Of a DNA stretch of 64,000 nucleotides, positions 42,801 to 51,337 are shown in pieces. How positions within the stretch are numbered: the stretch's first letter is position 1; each line of letters opens with the position of its first letter. Below the pieces are notes generated by a model. The model did not search any database, was not told the DNA's origin, and saw nothing but the letters and a program-made list of their open reading frames with translations. The position numbers and the translations under genes were made by a program. Source of the DNA: an uncultured Roseburia sp. (GTDB lineage: Bacteria; Bacillota; Clostridia; Lachnospirales; Lachnospiraceae); contig CANONN010000002.1 of NCBI GenBank assembly GCA_947567625.1, positions 38,765 to 102,764 of the forward strand, read 5' to 3'.

Positions 42801-44103
42801 GCGTCATAATGCCGGGTCCCCATGTACTAAGTCCAAGGGCCGTCAGCTTGTAATAAATCCTTGCCGCCAAATCCCGGCCGATCTCCGAAAGATCATAGCG
42901 GTAATTGGCGTTGGGGTAATAAACGCCCACACCGCTGACACCGCTGCTCGTGCTGGCGTTGAGGTGGAAGCTGACATAGATATTGGCCCCCACGCTCGCG
43001 GCGAACTGCACGCGCCGCTCATTACAGGTCCCGGAAGAAATCCATCCGCCGTACGCATACGGACAGGCGCCGCTCTCGCGCACCATATAGACCGAAACGC
43101 CGCTGTAAGTTTCCAGTTCCATTTTACAATACTGCGCGATCTTTAATGTCAAAGTCTCCTCGCCGACGCCAAAATAGCGGGCGCCCGCGTGCATATCGTC
43201 GTGCCCGGCGTCGAGCACCACAACGAGATTACCGGCTTTTTTGATATCCGTGTATCTGGATAATCCGTCCGCAATCCCCTGCCCGGACATATCGTCGATC
43301 ACGTTCTCGGAGATCACATTGCCCTCCCCGTCCATCTGAATGACGTTGGCTTCCATCTCTTCGAGCACGCTCTCATTGATCAGCACGTCGTCGGGATTGG
43401 CCTCCACCTGCTGATTCACGCCGAACACAGCCGACATTTCCAGCTTTTTGATATCGAACTTCTTTTCTTCTCCCCGGTAGCGGCAGGTGATTTCCAACAC
43501 CTCATAGCTGCCGGCCAAGCTTCCATCCGCAAACTCCAGCTCAAACAGCGCCATATCCTGTACGGCCGCCTTAGCGGGAACGACGAACCGCTCTCCGGTC
43601 GTGTGATTGACATACGTCATCGCCACATCTTCCAGCTGCTCGTACTCCTCGCCGATGCTCACGACAATATTCTGGGTCCCGGGCGTCTCGATGTAGGGAG
43701 ATTCCACCAACAGATAGTTGAGCCCAACCTCTTTTTGCGCATCCTCCTCACCGCCTTTTTCCGTCGCAAAATCGCCTGACCCGGGGGAAAGCTCCTGTGC
43801 AGGTCCCTCCGTATCCTCTGTATCTGCATCCTCTGTCGGGAATTCGTCCGTATCCCCCTTATCCTCTGTATCCACAGCCCCCGGCGCGGGTTCATTTGCA
43901 TCCCATGTATCCTGCGCGTTCCCGGGCCCCGATGGCTCCGGTGTAGCCGTCTGCGGGGAATCCTCCCCCTCCTGCGGCGTAACCGCGGATTCTGCGCCCT
44001 GCCACTCCTGCTGCTTTTGTGTACCATACACCATATGTTCTGCCGGGATGGCAGTAAATCCCACGCAGACCGCCAAAAATGCTGCCAAAATCCTTTTTCT
44101 CAT
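39835..44103 (-). CDS. Secreted two-enzyme peptidoglycan hydrolase: amidase, eight FN3 modules, glucosaminidase
   Basis: This 1422-residue protein has a signal peptide (1-27), an acidic Pro/Thr/Glu linker to about 125 and a beta-rich region to about 270. The zinc amidase-3 domain is near 290-510: VVVLDAGHDDMHAG holds the first His, GVGEETL the Glu, YVSFHLNAS the second His and VLIEHAFLSN the catalytic Glu. Eight FN3-like modules follow, recognised by repeated GYxIxRSTKKNG-type and TYYYKV-type strands (about 515-1270). The C-terminal glucosaminidase domain includes VLFAQVILETGGLRFDG and the flanking NFGGIGATG. It could cut both the peptide-glycan amide and the glycan chain. The start at 44103 was chosen for its Lys-Arg signal start. 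No surface anchor is seen. Confidence 0.9.
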   Translation of the reverse strand: MRKRILAAFLAVCVGFTAIPAEHMVYGTQKQQEWQGAESAVTPQEGEDSPQTATPEPSGPGNAQDTWDANEPAPGAVDTEDKGDTDEFPTEDADTEDTEGPAQELSPGSGDFATEKGGEEDAQKEVGLNYLLVESPYIETPGTQNIVVSIGEEYEQLEDVAMTYVNHTTGERFVVPAKAAVQDMALFELEFADGSLAGSYEVLEITCRYRGEEKKFDIKKLEMSAVFGVNQQVEANPDDVLINESVLEEMEANVIQMDGEGNVISENVIDDMSGQGIADGLSRYTDIKKAGNLVVVLDAGHDDMHAGARYFGVGEETLTLKIAQYCKMELETYSGVSVYMVRESGACPYAYGGWISSGTCNERRVQFAASVGANIYVSFHLNASTSSGVSGVGVYYPNANYRYDLSEIGRDLAARIYYKLTALGLSTWGPGIMTRDSSDYTYDDGSTADYLGVIRNCKKAGIPAVLIEHAFLSNSNDYYNYLSSDEKLQMLGIADATAIAEKYGLYKKGMNSQFTAVLSQSGGKIYLEWSQADGAAYYDLYRSTQKDSGFKKIKKVTGALNYTDAAVEAGTTYYYKVKPVFSDGRTVEDSAVVSGMALKQPRIVSVESRASRQITLTWKAVAGAAGYLILRDSGNGKYEQVAQVNGKKTNTYTDTVPADQVLYRYKVQAYHVFNNLQGVGTASEPDEGMTIAVPQNIKVLSLDETELEISWNKVSGASYYEIYRCTNINGSFRKIADTSSGSETSYQDDSVKKSKTYYYKIQAVGTSGDVAIYSGQSAAVGGRTIARTKITSVKSVNSKTLQISWEKVADAYGYRVKRSTKKNGTYKEIKTITSAGTVSYKDKKRSPGKTYYYVVEVLSKTGETIGYSGDSAVKSGRTAPLTSIESVAATENGRLDVIWEEVDGAYGYIVKRGTSKNGTFKNLATVRGDTFYEDKNVKQGTTYYYKVETINKVGGVKGYSGDCEAVAGKILPATEITSLKAVDGKTIRLGWKKTSGVGGYLIYRSTKKNGKYEQIAKVKGSQTVKYDDKSVVNGKTYYYKIQTYKKSGDANSVSKLSGAKKAWTIKQAAISAVTGTSGGKVTLNWGEVKNADGYTIYRRIGTSGSFKKVSKVKKSQFKYVDDDIKSGQVYSYRIAANTTLMGKAEGRGDYSATIVVPVLAKNSINYGDLQGNNTLTLGWTPVPNATGYELSCSLQKDANFVSLAKTALPSYQHPNLQQGATYYYRVRAYASLSNGSVVYGPWSSVREQVAGHTIMGESSVTVEQMTSYYQSRFTYPAEIYADKGAPDAATFFTILKEEAKAEGVKTEVLFAQVILETGGLRFDGDVAAWQCNFGGIGATGNGVPGEVFADVRTGLRAQTQHLKAYASNEPLNQACVDPRFSLVKRGSAPYVEWLAIPKNPYGGGWAADPDYADKLLNIIQNL

Positions 44104-44148
44104 GTTCTTTGTCGCCTCTCGTTTTATCGTCAATCCATTTCTTTGCAC

Positions 44149-44177
44149 ATCATATCACGATCTTATTCAAAACGAAA
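44149..44177 (-). promoter_or_regulatory. Putative extended -10 promoter of the hydrolase gene
   Basis: TATGAT (44149-44154) preceded by TG, with TTTCGT (44172-44177) 17 bases upstream, lies about 45 bases before the start codon on the minus strand. This suggests that the hydrolase is transcribed separately from the polymerase-like gene. Confidence 0.5.
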
Positions 44178-44211
44178 CTGTGTTTTTATGGAAATTTCTC
44201 TTATGATTTTC

Positions 44212-46254
44212 TTAATTCGCTTGACACGCACCGCCGGCCGCGCGCTCTTTCGCCTTGCCGCCCTCCTTTGCAAACAGCTCGCCCATCAGCGTGTACATCA
44301 CAATCCAGCACAGATAGAGAAACGGAAGCTCCAGATTTTCCATAAGAATCAGAAAAACACAGGCCGCCATGGAGGCAAACATAAAATAGCCGTAAGAGTC
44401 GGTATTTCTGCGCAGATAGCGCCATCCGCCAAAGAAACAGCAGCCCACCATCACGGTGTAAGGTATCCCGGCAAATATCCCATAGCGGTACATCATGGCG
44501 ATCACACCGTTGTGCGGCCAGCGGGTGCCCCCCCAGATCTTCGCCTTATACGCATGCCCGGTCAGATTCATCTCGCGAAGATGCGCCGCCCAATACAGGT
44601 TGCGCATGGAAGTAATCTTTTCCAGGGACTGTCCGCCAAACAGCTTTTTGATGATACGGTGTTCCATTATGGAGACTTCGGCCTCCCCCTGCCCCGCATA
44701 GACGGTCTTTGGCTCAAAATAATTCCACACGGTAATATCAAAATCGGCATCGCTCTTTATCTTGATCTCGGTTCCCAGTATGTGCGGCAGATGTAAAAGC
44801 CCCCAGGTTCCCGCATAAGAGACCGGCACGGCCGTCAATATCATAAGCGCGATGACTGCCAGCGTCTTTTTTCTCCTGGCACGTCCTTTTAACAACACAA
44901 ACCGGTAAAACATCCAGATCACAAACGCCGCAAACACCGGTATAATCCCGGAAGAGCTCTGCGTCTTCCACAAAAGGAACCCCGCCAGTGTAAATTCTGT
45001 CACAAAGAGAAACAGCCGCCATGATAAGCCGTCCCGCCCAAGCTCTCTGTCTACACACCACAACAGCGCGATGCAGACAAACAGCAGATACATCCCGTAC
45101 ATCCCGGGCCTGTAATAACTTCCGAGATAGCGCATCCCTTCCGTCCAGGGCCGGCACAGAAAGCAAAATACCGTGGTAACGGCAAAGCTGATGTGAATCG
45201 CGGCAATCAGGTCACGAAAGACCTGCCGCCTGTCCCTCATGTTATTCCACATAAAATAGAAATAACCGAGCACAAAAACCATAATATAGCCCTGATAGGC
45301 ATAGCGCTTTTGTACAATCACATCCGACACACAGGCAAGCAGCCACAGCACAAGCCACGCGCCTGCGAGCCTGCGGTTCCACGCGATTCGCACCAGCTGC
45401 TTTTCGTAACACAAAAACCCCAAAAGCATAAAAACGACGCTGCCCACAAGACAGTGAATACACAGGTAGTCCGCCCCCTCGTAAAGATGCAGGTCCATGA
45501 CAACCATCATGTATAAGATCAGGAAGAGAAACAGCGCCGTTCTTACGGCTGCCCTCGCCCGTTCTCTAAGTCTGCCAAAAAAGCGTCCGCCCGCTTCTCC
45601 GACAAGCAGATAGACGCTCTGCAGTCCTTCTATGATGCGGTACCAGTCAGGGCGCTTTTTGCTCCTGCGAAGCAAAAGCGCCGCCCCTCCCGTCACCAGC
45701 AAATACATAAGAAAAGCCGCCGCAAACACGCCCGCAGCCCGCACAGGGTCATAAGAGAGCATTTTCACACGGAATTGCAGCTTGTCAATGGAAAGCGTAA
45801 CGCCCTGGCAGTCCCTCAACACAATATCCACATAGCGGTAGCGCTTGCCCTTTTTCTTGATGACATTCTCGCCCTCATGCAGCAATACATCTTTCGTCGC
45901 CAAAATCTCCCAATCAGCGGATAGAAAGACGAGCTGAGCGGGAAGCTCCTCCACATTCAAATGGGACAGCTCCATAATCATGTAATTCCACTTTGTGTTG
46001 CCCCGCCAGGTGTCAAACTGTTTGTGCGCCTCGGCTTCCGTCACCAAAAAGCAGCCGTCCGCCGCCGAATATTGATAGCCCAAGGAATCGCTCTCCCGGT
46101 ACGGATGCGTGACGTCACAGACTTTTCCACACTTATAAAACTCATTGAGACTGTCGCTGTCGGAACTATACATAAGCATCGGGACGGCGGCCGCCATGAT
46201 GCCGACAGCCAGCCAGATCATTATATTTATCACATTTATTCTACATTTCTTCAT
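44212..46254 (-). CDS. Polymerase/ligase-like polytopic membrane protein, copy 2
   Basis: This 680-residue protein has one N-terminal membrane segment, an extracytoplasmic beta-rich domain of about 145 residues (near 40-175), then about 11 membrane segments. A late external loop contains AHLREMNLTGHAYKAKIWGG followed by RWPHNGVIAMMYRYGIFAGI. The HNGV...YRYGIFAG stretch resembles the HNxx...G signature of Wzy/WaaL proteins. The large N-terminal external domain is not usual for these proteins and might bind the acceptor. The start at 46254 uses the GGAG just upstream. It has its own promoter and a hairpin-bearing leader. A membrane sensor or GT-C enzyme is not excluded. Confidence 0.65.
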   Translation of the reverse strand: MKKCRINVINIMIWLAVGIMAAAVPMLMYSSDSDSLNEFYKCGKVCDVTHPYRESDSLGYQYSAADGCFLVTEAEAHKQFDTWRGNTKWNYMIMELSHLNVEELPAQLVFLSADWEILATKDVLLHEGENVIKKKGKRYRYVDIVLRDCQGVTLSIDKLQFRVKMLSYDPVRAAGVFAAAFLMYLLVTGGAALLLRRSKKRPDWYRIIEGLQSVYLLVGEAGGRFFGRLRERARAAVRTALFLFLILYMMVVMDLHLYEGADYLCIHCLVGSVVFMLLGFLCYEKQLVRIAWNRRLAGAWLVLWLLACVSDVIVQKRYAYQGYIMVFVLGYFYFMWNNMRDRRQVFRDLIAAIHISFAVTTVFCFLCRPWTEGMRYLGSYYRPGMYGMYLLFVCIALLWCVDRELGRDGLSWRLFLFVTEFTLAGFLLWKTQSSSGIIPVFAAFVIWMFYRFVLLKGRARRKKTLAVIALMILTAVPVSYAGTWGLLHLPHILGTEIKIKSDADFDITVWNYFEPKTVYAGQGEAEVSIMEHRIIKKLFGGQSLEKITSMRNLYWAAHLREMNLTGHAYKAKIWGGTRWPHNGVIAMMYRYGIFAGIPYTVMVGCCFFGGWRYLRRNTDSYGYFMFASMAACVFLILMENLELPFLYLCWIVMYTLMGELFAKEGGKAKERAAGGACQAN

Positions 46255-46297
46255 TTTACTCTCCATAGTCAGGCTGATTTCTCATCTTAATCCCCAT

Positions 46298-46349
46298 GCC
46301 GCCTTTGGCGGCTCAAATAGGTATGAAAAACGCCGCTTTTGCGTTTTTC
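46298..46349 (-). promoter_or_regulatory. Two-hairpin 5' leader of the polymerase-like gene
   Basis: Between the promoter (46393-46421) and the start at 46254, the transcript would form GAAAAACGC/GCGTTTTTC (46325-46349, perfect 9-base stem with Us inside the 3' arm) and then GCCGCC-AAA-GGCGGC (46298-46312). This could be an attenuator-like leader. The rest of the 360-base divergent gap holds only the two promoters and the ribosome sites. Confidence 0.5.
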
Positions 46350-46392
46350 TTGTGTGAAACTTAATATCATGCCGTTAAAATTTTCCATGGTA

Positions 46393-46421
46393 ACTATAAC
46401 ATACCTTACCGGAAATTGTAA
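46393..46421 (-). promoter_or_regulatory. Sigma-A promoter of the polymerase-like gene
   Basis: TTACAA (46416-46421) and TATAGT (46393-46398) have 17-base spacing, with a TG one base before the -10 on the minus strand. It lies about 140 bases before the start codon. Confidence 0.6.
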
Positions 46422-46549
46422 CCCTGCAAAACCTAACACTTTTGTAATATTCGCGTGCCTTTGGTACGAAATAAGAGACAAGGCGATCTTCTTTTACGCT
46501 TTACCTTATCATGGAAAAATTAAGGTAATTTTAAACATCTTTTCTACAA

Positions 46550-46578
46550 TAAACAGAGAAAAAATGTTATACTATAAT
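46550..46578 (+). promoter_or_regulatory. Putative promoter of the beta-helix protein gene
   Basis: TAAACA (46550-46555) and a perfect TATAAT (46573-46578) have 17-base spacing, 36 bases before the ATG; an overlapping TATACT is also present. The short leader contains a consensus AGGAGG (46602-46607). Confidence 0.6.
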
Positions 46579-46614
46579 AAAGTACAGATCAAACGATTTT
46601 TAGGAGGTTCACGA

Positions 46615-49600
46615 ATGAAAACCTTAATCCGCAAAAAAACACTGCTCACTTTTTCATTGTGCGGCCTGCTTTTTGCACAGTCTCTGACGCCGGTACACGC
46701 CGCCGCCATCACCCCGGGCGAGAGCAGCTCACAGACGGAAAATACCGATACACAGCAGCCATCATGGGAAGGAATGGACACAGAATCCGGTTTTCCCCCC
46801 TCCCAGGACGGCAGTACAGAACTCCCGGGAGATCCGGGTGAAATTACAAGTTCCGAGACGGAGGACAAAACCAACGCTGACACAGAACCGGCTGCGGATG
46901 ACTTGGAAACCGGCGATTCCCAAGTATCCGTTCCCGCCCCCACGGACGAAGCTTCCGAGTCACAGGAGGGCATCCGTCTGTCGAACGAAGATATCGCGTC
47001 GCAAGAAGACATCGATCTTGCCGATGATATGAAAGCAGACGGCAGCGACGTCATCGAAAACGGCTACCGCATCCGCGTGATCACTCCCGGGGAATGTGCA
47101 AGCGCGGAGATCACTTTAAAAGACACCCCCGCTTCCGCCGGCGTCACACAGACGGTATCGGACGTGACAAAGCTGCTGCGCAAATATTTAAATGAGGCGC
47201 GCACCCAGGCGACGGACGAGCTGCCCACAAAAATCATTGTCGAACCGGGCGTCTATCTTCAGACGGCAGCCCTGCGCATTTACAGCAACACCTACCTGTA
47301 TATGGACGGGGTGACAATCTTTAGCAAAAATTCCGGCAATATGTTAATTACGGGTATCACATCCAATGACGTAAAACAGTCGGGCTACTGTTACCGCAAC
47401 ATCACGATCGACGGCGGCGCGAACGGCTGCGTATATAATAAGAATTACGTTGCGGATACCAAAAGCAATGCGTCGTCCACTACCATAAAAGTAGGACATA
47501 CGCAAAATTTTACCATGAAAAACTGCACGCTGATGAATACCCGAAACGCACATTTTATGGAAGTCACGGGTATCAACCAGTTCACCCTGCTCAACTGCAC
47601 GTTTAAAAACCAGATTTTAGAGACGACAGCCAAGACGAAAACCTATGAAGCGATTCAGTTTGACGTGCTGGTGCCGGGCCATATCAACGGCTTCGATTAC
47701 GAGCTGATCAAAAGCCAGAATATCACGATTGACAGATGCAAGTTTACCAACGTCGCCCGCGGCATCGGCAGCCACAATGCGATCTTGAATTTACCTCTGG
47801 AAAATATCTCCATTACAAACTGCACGTTTGATATGCTCACCAGCTCCGCCATCCAGGGAATGGACTGGAAAAACTGTACGATATCCGGCAATTATATGAC
47901 CAATGTTCCGCGCGGCATCACACTTCTTGCCCCGCGCAAGGACGACACTTATCTGCCTTCCACCATCGCGGCGAACGGCGGCGCGCCGTCGACGCTGCCG
48001 GACACGTATACTTCGCCCGCTTTAAACCAGAATATCACGATCGCCAACAATACAATCCACTGTTCGGGCACCGACGCGTATGTCCCGGACTATGATTGCA
48101 GCGGCATCCTTCTGTGGGGAACCACCAGCAACGGAACGCCGTCGTCCACAGGCACGGACACCCTGCCGGCCGGCAATTACTATCTCAGCGGCGTTACGGT
48201 CACGGGAAATAAAATATCGGCAGCCAGCGGCGTTGTCATGCGGGATGTCTACCATTCAACCGTCTCCGGCAACACGTTGACCTGCCCATTTTCCACAGGG
48301 ACAAACTACTATGGGATTCTCTCCCAGAACGGCTGTACAGGCATCACATTATCCGCCAATACGATTCAATACTTCCCGACCGCGGGTATCCTCTGCCAGG
48401 TCGGCGATAATTACCGCATCGCAGATAATTCCGTACTGCCACAGGGAGACGGCATTGTATTTCAGTGGGTCACTGCCAGCTCCATCACCGGCAACACGGT
48501 CAATAACATGGGCGTCGGCAACGCGGCGAACGGCGGTATCCGCGTTCAGCACGCTTCCGAAGTTACCGCCGTCGACAACAATAAAATATACAACTATATC
48601 GGCGCCGCCGTGACAGTCACCGACAGCGCCAGCGTCGTCTCCCTCTGCAAAAATACGATCGAAGGCTGCCGCTATTACGGTATCTATCTGGCAAATGCTT
48701 CGGTGTCCAAGCTAGAGGGCAATGCGCTCAAAAACTGCGGTTCCAGCAGCCAGACGGAATCCTACGCGGCGATCACCGTCGCGGCAGGCGGCAAAGCCAC
48801 TTCCATAAAGCAAAATACCATCGCAAATTCCAGACAGGCAGGAATCCAGATCGTGCAGGGTGAAGTTACCACCGTAAGCGGCAACACCATCACTTCCCCC
48901 GCCCGCTACGGCATCGAATTAAATCAGGGCAAGGTAAGCGACATCAACAGCAACACCATAAAGACTGCCGGCAATTACAGTATCGTCGTATACAATGACG
49001 CAAAAGTAAGCGAAATCAATAAAAACAAAATCTCGTCCGGCAAGGCCATCGGTATTCACATCGCCAGCACCGCATCCGCGCTGACAGTCGACGCCAATAC
49101 CGTCAAAAATTGCCAGACGGCACAGATTTTTGTCAACCGCAGCAAAAAACTGAAAGCTGTGACGATCAGCAACAACAAACTTACCGGTTCTGCCAAGAAG
49201 CAGGAGGGCATCCGCATTGATTCCGGTGATGTCGTCCTATCCAAAAACACCTTAAAGACCTGCCGCTACGCCGTTTTGTTTAAAAACGCCTCCTCTGTGA
49301 AAGGAACGGTTTACCCGAATACCTTTACCAAAAATAAATACAACTCCATCCGGTACGACGGCATATCTTATAAGAATCTGGCGGCTCCGACTTCTCTCAA
49401 GGCGGCAAACGCCGGAGCCAAAAAGATTAAGCTGAGCTGGAAAGCCTCTAAAAAAATAAGCGGGTATGTGATTTCACGCTCCAAGAAAAAGAATAGCGGA
49501 TTCAAGCAGGTTGGAACCGTTTCTTTCCAGAATACTTCCTATACGAATAAGAAGTTAAAGAAAAACACGAAATATTACTACAACGTGGCGGCATACCGCA

Positions 49601-49671
49601 CGACGGAGGACGGCAACCTCACTTTCTACAGCAATCCTTCCAAAACAGTGGCAAGAAAAACGCCGAAGTAA
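46615..49671 (+). CDS. Secreted right-handed beta-helix protein with C-terminal FN3 module
   Basis: This 1018-residue protein has a signal peptide (1-30, ending in LTPVHAA), then an acidic Ser/Thr/Glu/Asp-rich linker to about 135. From about 165 to 905 it shows a long series of parallel beta-helix turns marked by N-x-I/V-x-x-N and GI-type repeats, such as NCTFKNQILETTAKT, ITIANNTIHCSGTD, VTGNKISAASGVVM and VDNNKIYNYIGAAV. The C-terminal 90 residues form an FN3-like module (LKAANAGAKKIKLSWKASKK, KKNTKYYYNVAAYRT). Beta-helix proteins of this plan are lyases, epimerases or adhesins acting on polysaccharide; no catalytic residues can be assigned. The ATG at 46615 has AGGAGG at ideal spacing; an upstream extension is spurious. 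No sortase motif is seen. Confidence 0.85.
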   Translation: MKTLIRKKTLLTFSLCGLLFAQSLTPVHAAAITPGESSSQTENTDTQQPSWEGMDTESGFPPSQDGSTELPGDPGEITSSETEDKTNADTEPAADDLETGDSQVSVPAPTDEASESQEGIRLSNEDIASQEDIDLADDMKADGSDVIENGYRIRVITPGECASAEITLKDTPASAGVTQTVSDVTKLLRKYLNEARTQATDELPTKIIVEPGVYLQTAALRIYSNTYLYMDGVTIFSKNSGNMLITGITSNDVKQSGYCYRNITIDGGANGCVYNKNYVADTKSNASSTTIKVGHTQNFTMKNCTLMNTRNAHFMEVTGINQFTLLNCTFKNQILETTAKTKTYEAIQFDVLVPGHINGFDYELIKSQNITIDRCKFTNVARGIGSHNAILNLPLENISITNCTFDMLTSSAIQGMDWKNCTISGNYMTNVPRGITLLAPRKDDTYLPSTIAANGGAPSTLPDTYTSPALNQNITIANNTIHCSGTDAYVPDYDCSGILLWGTTSNGTPSSTGTDTLPAGNYYLSGVTVTGNKISAASGVVMRDVYHSTVSGNTLTCPFSTGTNYYGILSQNGCTGITLSANTIQYFPTAGILCQVGDNYRIADNSVLPQGDGIVFQWVTASSITGNTVNNMGVGNAANGGIRVQHASEVTAVDNNKIYNYIGAAVTVTDSASVVSLCKNTIEGCRYYGIYLANASVSKLEGNALKNCGSSSQTESYAAITVAAGGKATSIKQNTIANSRQAGIQIVQGEVTTVSGNTITSPARYGIELNQGKVSDINSNTIKTAGNYSIVVYNDAKVSEINKNKISSGKAIGIHIASTASALTVDANTVKNCQTAQIFVNRSKKLKAVTISNNKLTGSAKKQEGIRIDSGDVVLSKNTLKTCRYAVLFKNASSVKGTVYPNTFTKNKYNSIRYDGISYKNLAAPTSLKAANAGAKKIKLSWKASKKISGYVISRSKKKNSGFKQVGTVSFQNTSYTNKKLKKNTKYYYNVAAYRTTEDGNLTFYSNPSKTVARKTPK

Positions 49672-49812
49672 TATGGATTTGGGCACAGCATGATATCTGC
49701 AAAAAAGCTGCGCATGAATTGGATGTAAAAAAGAATCACATCGTGATTTTGCAAGTTGCCCCGCAACTTAGGCATTGACGCGTCTGACGACGCAGTTTCC
49801 TGTTAAAGAAAT

Positions 49813-49850
49813 AAATCGAGAGGGGAAGATGGTTCTTCCCCTCTCGATTT
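49813..49850. terminator. Strong bidirectional terminator between the beta-helix gene and glf
   Basis: AAATCGAGAGGGGAAGA (49813-49829) and its exact complement (49834-49850) form a 17-base stem with A/T-rich ends. It overlaps the glf stop codon. Upstream, the 177-base gap holds further small hairpins (AATCAC/GTGATT, AAGTTGC/GCAACTT) and no gene. Confidence 0.85.
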
Positions 49851-50943
49851 ACAGACTGCTCACCAGCTGTAAGGCCGCTTCTATGACTTTATCCATATCA
49901 TAATATTTGTAATTGCCAAGTCTTCCGCCAAATATGACGCGGCTCTCTTTTTCCGCCAGATTGCGGTATCCCTCAAACAGTTCATTGTTTTTATCATTGT
50001 TGACCGGATAGTAAGGCTCATCGCCCTTTCGCCATTCACTGGAATACTCCCTTGATATGATCGTAAACGGCTGCCTGCCAAATTCAAAATGCTTATGCTC
50101 GATGATGCGCGTATAGGGCACTTCCCGCTCGGTATAGTTGACCACGGCATTGCCCTGATAATTTTCCATCTCCAAACGCTCTGTCTCAAAGCGCACAGAG
50201 CGGTACTCCAATACTCCGAGTTTATAGTCATAGTACTCGTCAATCATACCGGTGTAGATCACCCGGTCTGCCACCTCGCCGTTCTTCTCCACAAATGCGC
50301 GGTAGGTAACGCCCAGTCGGACCTCGATTCCCTCCAGCATTTTTTCGATAATGCGCGTATAACCGCCGACGGGTATTCCCTGATAGCGGTCATTAAAGTA
50401 ATTGTTGTCATAGATAAACCGCAGCGGCAGTCTTTTGATGATAAAGGCCGGCAGCTCCCTGCAGTCTCTGCCCCACTGCTTCTCGGTATAGCCCTTGATC
50501 AATTTTTGGTAAACATCTGTGCCCACGAGCGACAGGGCCTGCTCTTCGAGGTTTTGCGGCTCGCGGATACCGAGATCGGCGATCTGCGCGGCGATGATCT
50601 CCTGCGCTTCCCCGGGCGTGGAGATTCCCCACATCTTGCTGAACGTATTCATATTAAACGGCAGATTATACAGCTCGTCCCGATATTTTGCAATCGGTGA
50701 ATTGACATAGTGGTTAAACTCCGCAAACTGATTGATATAATCCCACACCTGCCGGTTGGAAGTGTGGAAGATATGCGCGCCGTATTTGTGCACGCGAATC
50801 CCGTCCACATCCTCACAATAGATGTTGCCGCCGATGTGCTCACGCTTATCGATCACCAGACACTTTTTGCCTCTTTTTTTCATCTCATGCGCGAACACCG
50901 CGCCGAATAAGCCGCTCCCCACTACCAGATAATCGTATTTCAC
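49849..50943 (-). CDS. glf: UDP-galactopyranose mutase
   Basis: This 364-residue FAD enzyme has the N-terminal dinucleotide motif YLVVGSGLFGAVFAHEM, followed by VIDKREHIGGNIYCED, KYGAHIFHTSNRQVWDYINQ, and GYTEKQWGRDCRELP. The FAD tail near the C-terminus is ESRVIFGGRLGNYKYYDMDK. These are the standard Glf landmarks. It converts UDP-Galp to UDP-Galf, so the cell can make galactofuranose-containing glycans. Translation probably starts at a GTG (50941-50943) nine bases after GAGAGGAG. It stands alone, convergent with the beta-helix gene, with no obvious galactofuranosyltransferase identified beyond the generic GT2 enzymes. Confidence 0.95.
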   Translation of the reverse strand: MKYDYLVVGSGLFGAVFAHEMKKRGKKCLVIDKREHIGGNIYCEDVDGIRVHKYGAHIFHTSNRQVWDYINQFAEFNHYVNSPIAKYRDELYNLPFNMNTFSKMWGISTPGEAQEIIAAQIADLGIREPQNLEEQALSLVGTDVYQKLIKGYTEKQWGRDCRELPAFIIKRLPLRFIYDNNYFNDRYQGIPVGGYTRIIEKMLEGIEVRLGVTYRAFVEKNGEVADRVIYTGMIDEYYDYKLGVLEYRSVRFETERLEMENYQGNAVVNYTEREVPYTRIIEHKHFEFGRQPFTIISREYSSEWRKGDEPYYPVNNDKNNELFEGYRNLAEKESRVIFGGRLGNYKYYDMDKVIEAALQLVSSL

Positions 50944-51033
50944 TGTTTTTTACTCCTCTCACCAAGAATTTCTGCACTCTAATTTTTCATAGATACATTA
51001 ATATAATTAAGAAATAAAATAATTGCATTTAAA

Positions 51034-51333
51034 TCAACTGAAAATCTTTGTAATATCCTGATATTGATTCACTACTCGGTAAATTTCGACGGTCTCTTTC
51101 TGAACCTTATATAGCACAATATAATCATTCCATACTACCTATTTGTAATCCGTCTTAAACCTCACACGTTTGGACAAATTTGCGCCTACCTAAGGAAATT
51201 GCTGTATATATTCAAATTGCCTGTAAATCACCTGCACGGTTTCTAATGCTTTATCGGCATTATCCTCTGCGATAAACGCTTTCATCGTTTTTATGTCTTC
51301 AGCCACTACTGGATTCATTCACAATTCCATCAT
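51034..51333 (-). pseudogene. Broken RelE/ParE-type toxin gene (two in-frame amber codons)
   Basis: The minus-strand frame after the antitoxin reads PVVAEDIKTMKAFIAEDN, ALETVQVIYRQFEYIQQFP, then TAG (51190-51192). It continues VGANLSKRVRFKTDYK, TAG (51139-51141), and then VVWNDYIVLYKVQKETVEIY, with RVVNQYQDITKIFS before the true stop at 51034. Order and spacing match a RelE/ParE-superfamily mRNA-interferase or gyrase toxin of about 95-100 residues: an N-terminal helix pair, the KRVRF-type basic strand and the YRVVxxxQD C-terminal strand. A further TGA separates the first two ATG codons from the probable start at 51318. With two internal stops the toxin should be inactive. Confidence 0.75.
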
Positions 51334-51337
51334 ATAC

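Noticed and set aside
11000-51192. Amber (TAG) recoding, because three in-frame TAG codons interrupt otherwise readable frames
   Set aside because: Intact genes in the window use TAG as their stop (for example at 150-152 and 22402-22404), and the affected frames also carry other lesions or lack starts.
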